Positions 25,409 to 33,337 are shown, counted from the first letter of the stretch. The stretch is DNA of 64,000 bases from JBAYNW01 sp041678605 (GCA_041678605.1 JBAYNW010000004.1:1-64000); one strand, 5' to 3'. Notes: generated by a model from the sequence alone, not told the origin. A program made the numbers and translations.

Positions 25409-25586
25409 ATTATCTCCTTTTTTATTATTATCTTAATGATAATTCGCAGAAAATCAACCATTCATTTAGTGGAAATTCAGCAACCGTTAACATAACTTAA
25501 TATTTCACCAAGTTTTTGTAAATTTTACCCGCTTATATTTGTTTATATAAATATAAGGTATGGTTATACAGATTTTTGGGGGTCAA

Positions 25587-27017
25587 ATGGGTAACGGTAT
25601 AAGCGATATAGCTTTTAATGGCGGATATAATGTTAATCAATATTCAAGGGATATGGAGAATGTTGCCAAATATGCTTTGGGAGCCACTCTTATTGAACAA
25701 GAAGAAGGACCTTTCTCAGGAATGGGTTCAATGCTCGTGTTTGGCCTTGGTATTGAAGGATTCAAGGGTATCAGCTGGTTAAATAAATCTTATAAAAACG
25801 CTATGCCGGTTGGTTTTGAAAACTTAGCTAAAGATGAACTTAAATTGGCTAAGAAAATGGCAAATCCTTTACGCAATGGCGGATGGAAGACAGCTGAAGG
25901 TTATACTGCAGCTTCTAATAATATAAAAAGTGCTTGGGCTGCTTATGCAACGAAAGCAAATGAACAAACTGAAGCATTCAAGGCCGCCGGCGGTTTTAAA
26001 AGTGTTGACGCATATAAGCTAGCATTAACAAATCAAAGAGTAAAATCAATTACTGATATGATTCCAACTGCTGAAAAAATGGCTAAGTTGAGTCCTAAAA
26101 CTCAAGCAGTTTATACAAGAGTTCAAAGGGCAATAAAACTTGTAAGTGAAAATCCTTCACACAAAGAGTTATTAATGAAAGTTGCAAATAAACAACTGGC
26201 TAACGCAAATTATTTGGCTCACGTAGAAACCGCAAAAACAGCAACCGGATTTTTTGCTAAGCTGAAAAATTGTATGGGTATTACAACAATAGGCGGATGG
26301 GTTAAGAAATTAGCAAAGAAATCTCCTACAACCGCAAAACTTTTGAAATACGGTAAAGGAAATGGTGCATTTTTAGCAATTATGGGTGCAATAGAATTAT
26401 TCACTCAGGTAATTCCTTCTTTCTCTCAATTGGGAGCAGGAAAAGGTACGAAACAACTCGCTAAATCAACCGCCAAAACTGTTGCAAACGTAGGGGGATG
26501 GGTTGCAGGTGCGGCTTTAGGTGCTAAGGCAGGTGCAATAATCGGTACTCCATTCGGTGGCCCTATCGGAACGCTTGTTGGCGGGCTAATCGGTGCAGCT
26601 TGCGGCGTAATCGGCGGGTTTATCGGCTCTTGGGCGGCGACAAAAGCAACTGAAAAAATCGTTGGTAAAAACGAATTAGATATAGCAAAAGAAAAACAGG
26701 CAGAGGAAATAACTCAAGAAGCAAGAAAAAATCCGGAAGCAGCTAAGCAATTGATGGCAGCTGCAGAACAAAAGCTTCAATCGGAAGGAAAAGAATCAGA
26801 AGACGCAAAAATAGCTTTCGGGAGTCTGCAAAACTTAGTCAAATTTGCTCAAACTCAAGCAAATGAAAAGAAAACAGAAAATAAATCCGCACAGGATAAC
26901 ACAAGCTTAACCGGAAATGCGGCAACAAATCTCTTCGCTGCAGGTTCAAAATCAGCTTCAGGCCAAATGGATTACATGAACGAAGACTTTATGGCTTTGG
27001 GTGCAGGATTAGTTTAA
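25587..27017 (+). CDS. Glycine-zipper protein of unknown function
   Basis: I do not recognise the family of this 476-residue protein. Residues of about 1-290 are Ala/Lys-rich helices. Residues of about 300-370 form a glycine-zipper region (GAALGAKAGAIIGTPFGG, then GGLIGAACGVIGGFIGS), able to insert in membranes or pack tightly. The last 100 residues are charged, helical and Glu/Lys/Gln-rich with a likely coiled coil. ATG 25587 follows GGGGGTC; an upstream ATG at 25560 is also possible. It may be a cell-surface or toxin-like pore protein, but there is no direct evidence. Confidence 0.7.
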   Translation: MGNGISDIAFNGGYNVNQYSRDMENVAKYALGATLIEQEEGPFSGMGSMLVFGLGIEGFKGISWLNKSYKNAMPVGFENLAKDELKLAKKMANPLRNGGWKTAEGYTAASNNIKSAWAAYATKANEQTEAFKAAGGFKSVDAYKLALTNQRVKSITDMIPTAEKMAKLSPKTQAVYTRVQRAIKLVSENPSHKELLMKVANKQLANANYLAHVETAKTATGFFAKLKNCMGITTIGGWVKKLAKKSPTTAKLLKYGKGNGAFLAIMGAIELFTQVIPSFSQLGAGKGTKQLAKSTAKTVANVGGWVAGAALGAKAGAIIGTPFGGPIGTLVGGLIGAACGVIGGFIGSWAATKATEKIVGKNELDIAKEKQAEEITQEARKNPEAAKQLMAAAEQKLQSEGKESEDAKIAFGSLQNLVKFAQTQANEKKTENKSAQDNTSLTGNAATNLFAAGSKSASGQMDYMNEDFMALGAGLV

Positions 27018-27034
27018 TAAAGATAAGTAAAGTA

Positions 27035-27055
27035 GGTTGGGTTTTCCAACCCAAC
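27035..27055. repeat. Family D hairpin between convergent genes
   Basis: GGTTGGGTTTTCCAACCCAA is a short hairpin preceded by GTA, between the convergent ends of the glycine-zipper and GT-D genes. It is nearly identical to the hairpin after tsf at 10992. Confidence 0.7.
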
Positions 27056-27091
27056 AACAAGGAATTAATGATACCTTGACTGCAATTGGTA

Positions 27092-28051
27092 TTACCAGTA
27101 ACAACCGCTTTCAACTTTTGCAAAGCCTTTAGGAATTTCACTTTGAGAAGGGCGAACCCAATGTTCGTTATACATTCCCAAGTCATCCCATCTTTTACCT
27201 TTAATGCCGAACAGTATTTGTACTGATCCTCCAACGTGGACTGCCTTTTTGCCGAGTGTTTTGCAATAATGGGCAAGGAAAATTCCATAGGCTCCCGCAC
27301 CTATTAATGCAACATCAAAATCTGTAGTTCTGATTTGCTCCTTCATATAATCCAAGGCTTCAAACCAGGTTTTGAAGGGTAAATCTTTTTTTTCGTCAGC
27401 AATGCTTTGAACTGCTTTGATTGTTTTTAAATCAAAATCCGGCAAAGTATCAGGATTATCAAACAATAAATGCCTTTTTTCGTACTGCGATTTTATTGTT
27501 TCTGCAAAAGGATTAATGACAAGGACCTTTTTGCCTTTTAAGTACCGGCTCCAGGGATTTTCAAAAATACCGCAGATTGAAGCCATCTCTATAATTCTGA
27601 TATTTGGGCAATATTTTTCAACAGCTTCAAACTCTTCATCATAATGATTTACGCCCAAAACATCAATATCTTTGGTTATTTCAATCATTTCACCGGCAAA
27701 TCTGGAAAGCATGTAGTCTGTTATCGGAAAGAAACCCGCATTTGTGTACATTGGTTCAGTGTTTTCGAAATGGAACTTGCGTTTTTTGTTTCTTATAAGC
27801 TGCCCCATTATCCCGAGTTCAAGTGTACCATAGCGGCAAATTAAAGAAGATTTGTTTTTACACAACTCGTTATAAATAACGTCCGCACCATCTTGCCCCA
27901 TATAAACATGTTTGTCCCCATAGGCCATTCTTCTACGCATCTCATAATATTCAGCCGGCAACGGTTCACCCAAAAGATTATGTCTTATAATCTTTCTCCA
28001 CCTGCTCAATGGAATACAGATTAGCAAACAATTTACTATAAATTTTTTCAA
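27092..28051 (-). CDS. GT-D fold-like glycosyltransferase
   Basis: This 319-residue protein resembles the DUF1792/GT-D-like glycosyltransferases. LICRYGTLELGIMGQL is the N-terminal nucleotide-sugar region, and KVLVINPFAETIKSQYEKR near 180-200 follows. FDVALIGAGAYGIFLAHYCKTLG and KAVHVGGSVQILFGIKG at the C-terminus form the conserved core. An N-terminal hydrophobic stretch may be an anchor. I place the start at TTG 28051 because CAGGGGG precedes it by seven bases; a TTG at 28078 is weaker. It probably modifies a surface glycan. Confidence 0.72.
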   Translation of the reverse strand: MKKFIVNCLLICIPLSRWRKIIRHNLLGEPLPAEYYEMRRRMAYGDKHVYMGQDGADVIYNELCKNKSSLICRYGTLELGIMGQLIRNKKRKFHFENTEPMYTNAGFFPITDYMLSRFAGEMIEITKDIDVLGVNHYDEEFEAVEKYCPNIRIIEMASICGIFENPWSRYLKGKKVLVINPFAETIKSQYEKRHLLFDNPDTLPDFDLKTIKAVQSIADEKKDLPFKTWFEALDYMKEQIRTTDFDVALIGAGAYGIFLAHYCKTLGKKAVHVGGSVQILFGIKGKRWDDLGMYNEHWVRPSQSEIPKGFAKVESGCYW

Positions 28052-28151
28052 TATTAACCCCCTGATTAACTTTAGCAAATCTAAACAGACCTTAATATAA
28101 TAACATGAACAATATTACAATATTAAGGCTGTCTATTTTTATAAAAGAGGA

Positions 28152-28185
28152 TGCGGAAAAAGTCTAAAAATGCCATTTTTCCGCA
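28152..28185. terminator. Hairpin terminator of the repeat-protein gene
   Basis: TGCGGAAAAA and TTTTTCCGCA form a 10-bp stem just beyond the stop of the gene at 28196-28579 (minus strand), followed by a T-rich stretch on that strand. Confidence 0.6.
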
Positions 28186-28195
28186 AGCTCAAAAG

Positions 28196-28579
28196 TTATG
28201 ATTTAACGTTCAATTGGGTTCCGCTTGGAGGTTGAGGCAGGGTAATTCCGTTTTGTGCAGCATAAGCTTCAACGGCCTCTTTGCCTTCTTTTATGACGTC
28301 CGTAGGGATTCCCAAATTTGTTAATTGGGCTTCAAAATCTTCTTTAACCTTGTCGCTTGCACCATTAATGGGTTGGGTTTGCGATGTTTCGTCGGTTTGC
28401 TTAACTTGAAGTGAGGTCAAGTCGATTGCATTTTCCTGAGCATACTTTTCAATTGCGTCTTCGCCCTGATTGATGATGTCTTCAGGAATGCCTAAATCTT
28501 TTAGTTTTTGATTAACATCCCATTTGTCAAGTGTTTGGCCTTCTGCATTTGTAATTGCATAAATACTGAAATCGCTCAT
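28196..28579 (-). CDS. Small protein with a duplicated 30-residue repeat
   Basis: This is a 127-residue acidic protein with two homologous units: residues 26-55 (LKDLGIPEDIINQGEDAIEK onward) and 86-115 (LTNLGIPTDVIKEGKEAVEA onward), exactly 60 residues apart. Each unit looks like a helix-turn-helix with the LGIP signature. A Gln/Thr-rich linker joins them. No family is recognised and no signal is present. AGGAG precedes the ATG. The duplication is clear from the sequence; the function is unknown. Confidence 0.7.
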   Translation of the reverse strand: MSDFSIYAITNAEGQTLDKWDVNQKLKDLGIPEDIINQGEDAIEKYAQENAIDLTSLQVKQTDETSQTQPINGASDKVKEDFEAQLTNLGIPTDVIKEGKEAVEAYAAQNGITLPQPPSGTQLNVKS

Positions 28580-28711
28580 AATATTTCTCCTTATTTAACA
28601 TGCCGTGTTTATATTATATATAAGTATTTTAAATTTATCAAATTTCAAGTTTGTATATAATTGTTATATAACTTAATTTTTTTATTGTAAAGTTTTTGTA
28701 AGATATTAATA

Positions 28712-28720
28712 TGGTATAAT
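28712..28720 (+). promoter_or_regulatory. Extended -10 box of the HigB-like toxin gene
   Basis: TGGTATAAT ends six bases before the ATG at 28727, with no Shine-Dalgarno. It predicts a leaderless toxin mRNA. Confidence 0.6.
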
Positions 28721-28726
28721 CGACTT

Positions 28727-29086
28727 ATGGACAATAAACGTATAAAACCTTTGGAAGTAAAATTTTATTCAACTATGACAGGTAAAATGCCTGTTGCTGA
28801 TTGGTTAAACGAATTTTCAGAAAAAGACCAAAAAGTTATTGGTAAAGACATAAAAACCATACAATTAGGTTATCCTTTAGGAATGCCTTTAGTGAGAGCT
28901 TTGTCAAATACAGGCGGACTTAAAGAAATCAGATGTAATATCTCAAATGGGCGAATTGCAAGAATTATTTTTTACGTAGAAAATGATATAATATATCTTT
29001 TGCATGGCTTTATAAAGAAAACCCAAAAGACACCTAAAAATGATTTATCATTAGCCATAAAAAGACATAAAGATTTATGCGAATGA
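28727..29086 (+). CDS. HigB/Gp49-type RelE-superfamily toxin
   Basis: This 119-residue protein matches the phage-derived Gp49-like/HigB toxin family of ribosome-dependent mRNA endonucleases. Its pattern is VKFYSTMTGKMPVADWLNEF at the start, LGYPLGMPLVRALS near 45-60, GLKEIRC near 65, ARIIFYVENDIIYLLHGFIKKTQKTP near 76-102, and an SLAIKRHKD end. Such toxins normally precede their HTH antitoxin on the same strand. Here the HTH gene is on the opposite strand and the two genes overlap by 12 bases at their ends. Confidence 0.88.
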   Translation: MDNKRIKPLEVKFYSTMTGKMPVADWLNEFSEKDQKVIGKDIKTIQLGYPLGMPLVRALSNTGGLKEIRCNISNGRIARIIFYVENDIIYLLHGFIKKTQKTPKNDLSLAIKRHKDLCE

Positions 29087-29359
29087 TATAATAAGCCTTT
29101 TATTTAAAAACTTTGTTACTTTTTCAACTGTTTTTAGAGTAATTGAGGTATTATTAGGATTAAGAATTCTATTAACGGCGGCTCTTGATGTTTTAAGCTC
29201 TTTGGCTAAGTTATCTAAGGATATTTTTTCACGTTTTATTTTTTCTTGAAGAGCGAAAGCCAATACTCTTTTTATAGCTACAGCCTCACATTCTTCAAGT
29301 ATTCCTTTTTCTTGAAGAAAATCATCAAAATTACTGCCTATATGTTTTTCGTTTACCAT
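29075..29359 (-). CDS. HigA-like XRE antitoxin, convergent to the toxin
   Basis: This 94-residue HTH protein belongs to the HigA-like type. SNFDDFLQEKGILEECEAVA is the typical N-terminal lead, and LDNLAKELKTSRAAVNRIL near 48-66 is the HTH. NNTSITLKTVEKVTKFLNK follows. It has its own promoter (29390-29418) with a perfect operator palindrome and a GAGAGG ribosome-binding site. It is tail-to-tail with the HigB-like toxin, not in an operon with it. It could be the cognate antitoxin after an inversion, or an orphan whose own toxin was lost. Confidence 0.85.
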   Translation of the reverse strand: MVNEKHIGSNFDDFLQEKGILEECEAVAIKRVLAFALQEKIKREKISLDNLAKELKTSRAAVNRILNPNNTSITLKTVEKVTKFLNKRLIISFA

Positions 29360-29389
29360 TGTTCTTACCTCTCGTATGTTACTATCTAT

Positions 29390-29418
29390 ATTGTATCATT
29401 TTTGATACGTAAAGTCAA
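29390..29418 (-). promoter_or_regulatory. Promoter and operator of the HigA-like gene
   Basis: On the minus strand TTGACT (29413-29418) and TACAAT (29390-29395) are 17 bases apart. A perfect palindrome, GTATCA-TTTT-TGATAC (29393-29408), overlaps the -10 and spacer, as expected for autorepression by the antitoxin. The 30-base leader carries GAGAGG. Confidence 0.8.
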
Positions 29419-29643
29419 GTGTCCGAATTAATAAATCTATATACTTAATTAAATTAGTACGCAGCCCGAATTATCCCCGGATTAAGAAATGTAAGGATTT
29501 AAATTTTTATTAGACAGTAAAAAAGCCAAAGTTCCTTCGCCCTCAGCTCGCTCCCGCTCGAACCTGACAAGACTTCGTCTTGTGGTTCTTCTCCCATAAA
29601 CAAGAGATTTTAGATTTATACCAAAAGGTATAAATCTAAAATC
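29419..29643. other. Gene-free stretch with hairpins before tRNA-Lys
   Basis: No coding sequence is supported. It holds the hairpin ACAAGACTTCGTCTTGT at about 29567-29583. A segment near 29534-29560 reads on the minus strand GCGAGCTGAGGGCGAAGG, and this word recurs almost unchanged near 33488-33510. A long perfect hairpin follows at 29605-29644. Confidence 0.5.
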
Positions 29644-29644
29644 T
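29605..29644. repeat. 18-bp perfect stem hairpin at the tRNA-Lys 3' end
   Basis: AGATTTTAGATTTATACC and its exact reverse complement flank an AAAA loop. The last base of the hairpin is the tRNA discriminator position. It could terminate tRNA-Lys transcription or mark the 3' boundary for processing, though it has no following U-run on the minus strand. Confidence 0.75.
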
Positions 29645-29716
29645 GGGCTTGGTGGGATTCGAACCCACGACCAAAAGATTAAGAGTCTTCTGCTCTACCA
29701 GCTGAGCCACAAGCCC
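29644..29716 (-). tRNA. tRNA-Lys (anticodon CTT)
   Basis: The minus strand folds as a 73-nt tRNA with acceptor GGGCTTG pairing with CAAGCCC. The D-arm contains TGGCTCAGCTGG, the anticodon loop CTCTTAA gives CTT, and the T-arm GTGGGTTCGAATCCCAC is perfect. CCA is not encoded. Confidence 0.95.
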
Positions 29717-29856
29717 ATGAGTCTATTATATTACAAAAAAAACGAATTTTGCAAGAGAGTCTGTGGAAATTTTTCACAGAACATGCAAAAAAGGCAATTT
29801 TTTCCCGCAAAAATACTTTATATAAATACGGGGAATATTATGGAGATTTATATTTA

Positions 29857-30555
29857 ATGACAGCAACGGTAAACACTAACTATGGGCTTGAAAGTATCCC
29901 TTTGGGGCATTATCCGCCATTATCCGGTGATACTTCAAATAATGCGGCCTTGTCCGCCTCTTCCATATGGAGCGGGGTGAATAATGCCAATTTTGCCGCT
30001 TCGCCTCAACCTGATTTTTTTAGAATGCTGATGACAATGCTTAATCCGGATTTGATGTCCTGCATTATGTTTTCAAATACATTGAACGATTTTGATAAAT
30101 TTTTGCTTAATCCGTTTACATTTAATACAAGATTTAATACAAAAACGAATTTGCCGGCACTAAAAAATGTTTATAACCCAGAACTTGCAAATTCGCTGGC
30201 AAATATTGCAAACCAAAATGCGGCAAGAACCGATACGGTTGGAAAATGTTATAAAACGGTTAAGGATACACTAAAGCGTGCCAACCTAAATAATGGGGAA
30301 ATAGCTGGCGGTTCGGCTTTTCAAGCCGACGGCATCCTTTCAAAACATAAGAATTTTAAAGAAGTGGCGGTATCGAGAGGTGATTTAAAGAATTTACCTG
30401 CCGGCTGCGTAGTTGTATGGCAAGCAAGTGCGGGCCATCCGCATGGGCATATTGCCGTAACTCTTGGCGACGGAAAAGAAGCGAGCGACCACATTCAAAA
30501 TATCGCCGTCAGAAACGCAGATTTTTCAGTGTTTGTTCCTGTCAAAAAAAATTAA
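29857..30555 (+). CDS. CHAP/NlpC-like amidase-type protein
   Basis: The C-terminal half of this 232-residue protein resembles CHAP-type cysteine amidases: GKCYKTVKDTLKRAN with the likely nucleophile Cys131, a linker, LPAGCVVVWQAS near 180, and GHPHGHIAVTLGDG near 193-206 with the catalytic His. Such enzymes cleave peptidoglycan peptide or amide bonds. The N-terminal 100 residues are Asn/Ser/Pro-rich without a clear Sec signal. I use ATG 29857 with GGAG upstream; a TTG at 29749 would add 36 residues and lies close to the tRNA. Confidence 0.72.
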   Translation: MTATVNTNYGLESIPLGHYPPLSGDTSNNAALSASSIWSGVNNANFAASPQPDFFRMLMTMLNPDLMSCIMFSNTLNDFDKFLLNPFTFNTRFNTKTNLPALKNVYNPELANSLANIANQNAARTDTVGKCYKTVKDTLKRANLNNGEIAGGSAFQADGILSKHKNFKEVAVSRGDLKNLPAGCVVVWQASAGHPHGHIAVTLGDGKEASDHIQNIAVRNADFSVFVPVKKN

Positions 30556-30573
30556 ACAAGGCTGGGTTTGGTT

Positions 30574-31152
30574 TTATAAATCACGTAGGTTGTCCACTTG
30601 CAGCCTTAAATCGTCAAGACTGCCGTTGTTGAAAATAATATGAGCCGAAAGCGGTTTTTTCTTATCCTGACTCATTTGGATATTTAGGCGGTTTTTGGCC
30701 ATTGATTCGGTCAAATCGCTCCGCTCAATCAGTCTTTGAATTCTTATTTCGTCGTCTGCGTAGATTAAAACTATTTTGTCAAAAAGGTCATCAAATTTTG
30801 CCTCAAAAAGCAAAGGAACAGAAACGAAAACAATTTCCTCTCTTTTCTCCATTGACTTAAAAAATTGAATTATGCCTTCACGGATTAGCGGGTGAAGAAT
30901 TCCTTCAAGGGTTTTTCTGTGTTTTTCATTGGTGAAAATAATTTTTCCCAGCTTCGGTCGGGACAATTCCCCCTTTTTAAGTATGTCATAATCAGCGAAA
31001 GCATCCATTATCTGTTTTTTCACATAATCTTCAAACAGCAGGTCATGGGCAACGTCATCGGCGTTAAGAACCTTGTATCCCATTTCCTCCAACATTTTTT
31101 CAACTGTGCTTTTACCCGCCGCAATGTTACCGGTAATACCAATTTTCAACAT
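30574..31152 (-). CDS. coaE: Dephospho-CoA kinase
   Basis: CoaE phosphorylates dephospho-CoA, the last step of coenzyme A synthesis. The 192-residue protein has the P-loop GITGNIAAGKSTV near residue 6-18, LNADDVAHDL near 32, LEGILHPLIREG near 85 and VSVPLLFEA near 105. The lid and Arg-rich RLIERSDLTES near 135 follow. ATG 31152 has AAGGTGG five bases upstream, preferred over GTG 31161. The length is typical. Confidence 0.94.
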   Translation of the reverse strand: MLKIGITGNIAAGKSTVEKMLEEMGYKVLNADDVAHDLLFEDYVKKQIMDAFADYDILKKGELSRPKLGKIIFTNEKHRKTLEGILHPLIREGIIQFFKSMEKREEIVFVSVPLLFEAKFDDLFDKIVLIYADDEIRIQRLIERSDLTESMAKNRLNIQMSQDKKKPLSAHIIFNNGSLDDLRLQVDNLRDL

Positions 31153-31189
31153 GTTTACCACCTTTCTGCCGTGAAATGAACATTTTTAG

Positions 31190-31213
31190 CCGCAGGGGAG
31201 TTCCCTAACCCGC
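31190..31213. repeat. Family D-like repeat providing the stop codon of the pseudouridine synthase
   Basis: Read on the minus strand the sequence is GGCGGGTTAGGGAACTCCCC, a degenerate relative of the hairpin at 13350. The TAG within GGGTTAGGG is the stop codon of the upstream pseudouridine synthase gene, so the repeat borders or has redefined that gene's end. Confidence 0.55.
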
Positions 31214-31924
31214 CAATTTGTTTAGAAAAATTTTCAATTCCTTAATTTGCTGAGGTTTAATCGGTTTAAACTGTCCTTTTTTAAGTCCCTCGAGTTCTAT
31301 TGTAGCATGCTGAATTCTTTTCAGGGAAGTTACCTCAAAACCCAGACAGGCAAGCATTTTTCGGATTTGCCGATTAAGTCCTTGATATAAAGTCATCTGC
31401 ATGAGCGTTCTTTTATTGTCTGATTCTTTAATTAAAGTGTCTGCGTAGGCGATTTTGCCGTCTTCAATTTCAATTCCCTGAGCCATTTTTTCAAGATGAT
31501 GAAGGTGTACTTTACCGTTAACACCGACGATATAGACTTTCGGAACTTTGATTGACGGGTGCGTAAGCTCGTTTATTAAATCTCCGTCGTTTGTGAGAAT
31601 TATCAGCCCGCTTGAGTCTTTGTCCAAACGGCCGACGGGTTTAAGGTTGTGCATATTTGGCGGAAGCAGGTCATAAATTATTTTTCTGTCTTTTTCATCA
31701 TCGGCGGTTGTAATGAAGCCTGCAGGCTTGTAAAACCTGTAATATTCAAGCTTTTGCGGTCTTATGATTTCATTGTTGATGAACACTTTGTCTTTTTCGC
31801 TGACCGAAAACCCGAGTTCGGTAATTTTCTTGCCGTTCACCGAAACGACGCCCTGCTTAATCAGTTCATCTGCCTTTCGGCGTGAACAAATCCCGGAGGA
31901 TGCAATATATTTATTTAACCGCAT
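31205..31924 (-). CDS. RluB/RsuA-family pseudouridine synthase
   Basis: This 239-residue enzyme isomerises specific uridines in ribosomal RNA. An S4 domain (MRLNKYIASSGICSRRKADE to about residue 60) is followed by the synthase fold. KPAGFITTADDE comes near 69, the catalytic Asp lies in PVGRLDKDSSGLIILTNDG near 96, and QGLNRQIRKMLACLGFEVTS lies near 181. Which rRNA position it modifies cannot be told. It ends within a family D repeat. Confidence 0.92.
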   Translation of the reverse strand: MRLNKYIASSGICSRRKADELIKQGVVSVNGKKITELGFSVSEKDKVFINNEIIRPQKLEYYRFYKPAGFITTADDEKDRKIIYDLLPPNMHNLKPVGRLDKDSSGLIILTNDGDLINELTHPSIKVPKVYIVGVNGKVHLHHLEKMAQGIEIEDGKIAYADTLIKESDNKRTLMQMTLYQGLNRQIRKMLACLGFEVTSLKRIQHATIELEGLKKGQFKPIKPQQIKELKIFLNKLAG

Positions 31925-32058
31925 ATTTCCCTTGCTTTCTAAAAATCTAAGTGCCTTTATTCTAGCATAAAATCAACAAAAAAAATTCTAAAAAAAATTT
32001 GCTTTTTTCTCGAAAATAAACTATAATAATTCCATTGAATAAAAATTGAGGAAGCAAA

Positions 32059-32961
32059 ATGCTAAACAAAAATACAATTGTACGCTTTTACGTCATTGCG
32101 AGGGGTTGGTTATCGGCTCTGACAAAGGGAATCCACCGAAGCAATCTATCCTATGGGCAGACATTGGCAAGATTGCCGCGTCGAAACTTTGTTTCTCCTC
32201 GCAACGACGCGAAATTCCGTTTCCCTTCTCCAGTTTCTCGTCTCACGTCTCACCTCTCACGTCTCACCGTTTCCCCTCGCAAAGACGTTAAAAAATCAAC
32301 CATTCGACCATTCAACCGTTCAACCTTTCAACCGGCGTTTACTTTGGCTGAAGTCCTAATCACCCTCGGCATTATCGGAGTTGTTGCCATGATGACCATT
32401 CCGGTTTTGCTGCAAAATGTGGCAAAAGCGGAAACTGTGGCAAAACTTAAAGAAAAATACAATGTACTTGCTCAGGCTTTGAAAATGTCCGAAATAGACA
32501 ATGGAAACAATCAGTTTTGGGATTTAGGCTCGGGCGGAACTTTTACCCCGAGGCAAAGCTTTGATACCTATTGGGCTCCGTATCTAAAAACTCTGAAATA
32601 CTGCGATACTCTTGCCGCTTGCGGGTATGCTTCCGGTACCAGCATTTCTGATCTTTCCGGAGGTACTTACTTGAGCGTCATTAATTCTACCGAAACCACT
32701 GTATTGTTACCTGACGGTACTGTGATAATAGTTATATCAACTCCATCCTGGGTTGTTGTAGACCTTAACGCAGGCAAAGGTCCAAATACGCTTGGTAAAG
32801 ATGTCTTTATATTCATTGTAGATGCAAATAGAGGGCTTATGCCACGGGGTTATGGCACAGGAGCAACAATAGATGGTGAGTGCAAAAGCACCGGAAGTTA
32901 TTGTGCCGCAAAAATTATGCAAGACGGATGGCAAATCAAAAGCGATTACCCGTGGAGTTAA
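32059..32961 (+). CDS. Prepilin-like protein with a 94-residue leader built from repeats
   Basis: The mature part is a normal prepilin-like protein: FTLAEVLITLGIIGVVAMMT with Glu at +5 and Ala at -1, then a globular domain with several Cys ending GWQIKSDYPWS. The only start with a ribosome-binding site is ATG 32059 (GAGGA upstream), which gives a leader of about 94 residues. The leader DNA is a family C element (32091-32209), TCTCACG words (32228-32270) and TTCAACC words (32296-32335). It is Arg/Ser-rich. Such a leader is far longer than the usual 5-30 residues, so this is either an unusual functional leader or a damaged gene. Confidence 0.75.
   Translation: MLNKNTIVRFYVIARGWLSALTKGIHRSNLSYGQTLARLPRRNFVSPRNDAKFRFPSPVSRLTSHLSRLTVSPRKDVKKSTIRPFNRSTFQPAFTLAEVLITLGIIGVVAMMTIPVLLQNVAKAETVAKLKEKYNVLAQALKMSEIDNGNNQFWDLGSGGTFTPRQSFDTYWAPYLKTLKYCDTLAACGYASGTSISDLSGGTYLSVINSTETTVLLPDGTVIIVISTPSWVVVDLNAGKGPNTLGKDVFIFIVDANRGLMPRGYGTGATIDGECKSTGSYCAAKIMQDGWQIKSDYPWS
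32091..32209. repeat. Family C element inside the prepilin leader
   Basis: The element is bounded by CGTCATTGCGAG and, at the other end, CTCGCAACGACG, an imperfect inverted pair, over 119 bp. Its left half (GGTTATCGGCTCTGACAAAG onward) recurs inverted at 33150-33204. It is translated as part of the leader. Confidence 0.8.
32228..32335. repeat. Short-period arrays TCTCACG and TTCAACC in the prepilin leader
   Basis: Tandem-like TCTCACGTCTCACC words are followed, after a short family C fragment (CCCTCGCAAAGACG), by CATTCGACCATTCAACCGTT and CAACCTTTCAACC. They encode the Ser/Arg/Thr-rich and Phe/Asn/Arg-rich part of the leader. The same words occur in deoB, purL and intergenic regions. Confidence 0.75.
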
Positions 32962-33337
32962 AGTAACAGTTTAGGTAAAAAAGCAAACAAGTCTCGTCAT
33001 TGCGAGACATGAAACCTATAAGCACACGAAAAAGTTTGCATTTCGAAGGAATCTTTCCAACGTACGCCTATAGGATGAGTCGTAAAGACCAGATTGCTTT
33101 AAGTCTCTGTTCCTTTTTCATTGTAAAATTAAAAAAATCGCTAAGCAAGATTGCTTCGGTGGATTCCCTTTGTCAGGGCCGATAACCCACCCCTCGCAAT
33201 GACGAAAAACTTGAGGGCTGGTTGTTTTGGGAGGGTGAGTTTTATAGGATTATTGACTAAACCACCTTTAAATAAACACTGGACAGAGTGTTTTTTTTAT
33301 ATTAGGATTGAATACGGAAGCCTTTGCATTGAGAGCG
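32962..33337. other. Gene-free stretch with a composite family C element
   Basis: No gene is supported. A 210-bp family C element, 32995-33204, has perfect inverted ends CGTCATTGCGAG and CTCGCAATGACG. Its left half matches 49595-49657 and its right half matches 32091-32150 inverted. The rest is AT-rich without clear features. Confidence 0.6.
32995..33204. repeat. Family C element, full-length copy
   Basis: This 210-bp element has perfectly inverted 12-bp ends and two unlike halves shared with other copies in the window. It has no open frame and no transposase. It resembles a non-autonomous palindromic element. Confidence 0.75.

Noticed and set aside
32046..32291. Arg-rich overlapping frames over the start of the prepilin gene
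   Set aside because: They are alternative readings of the repeat DNA and have no start signals of their own.
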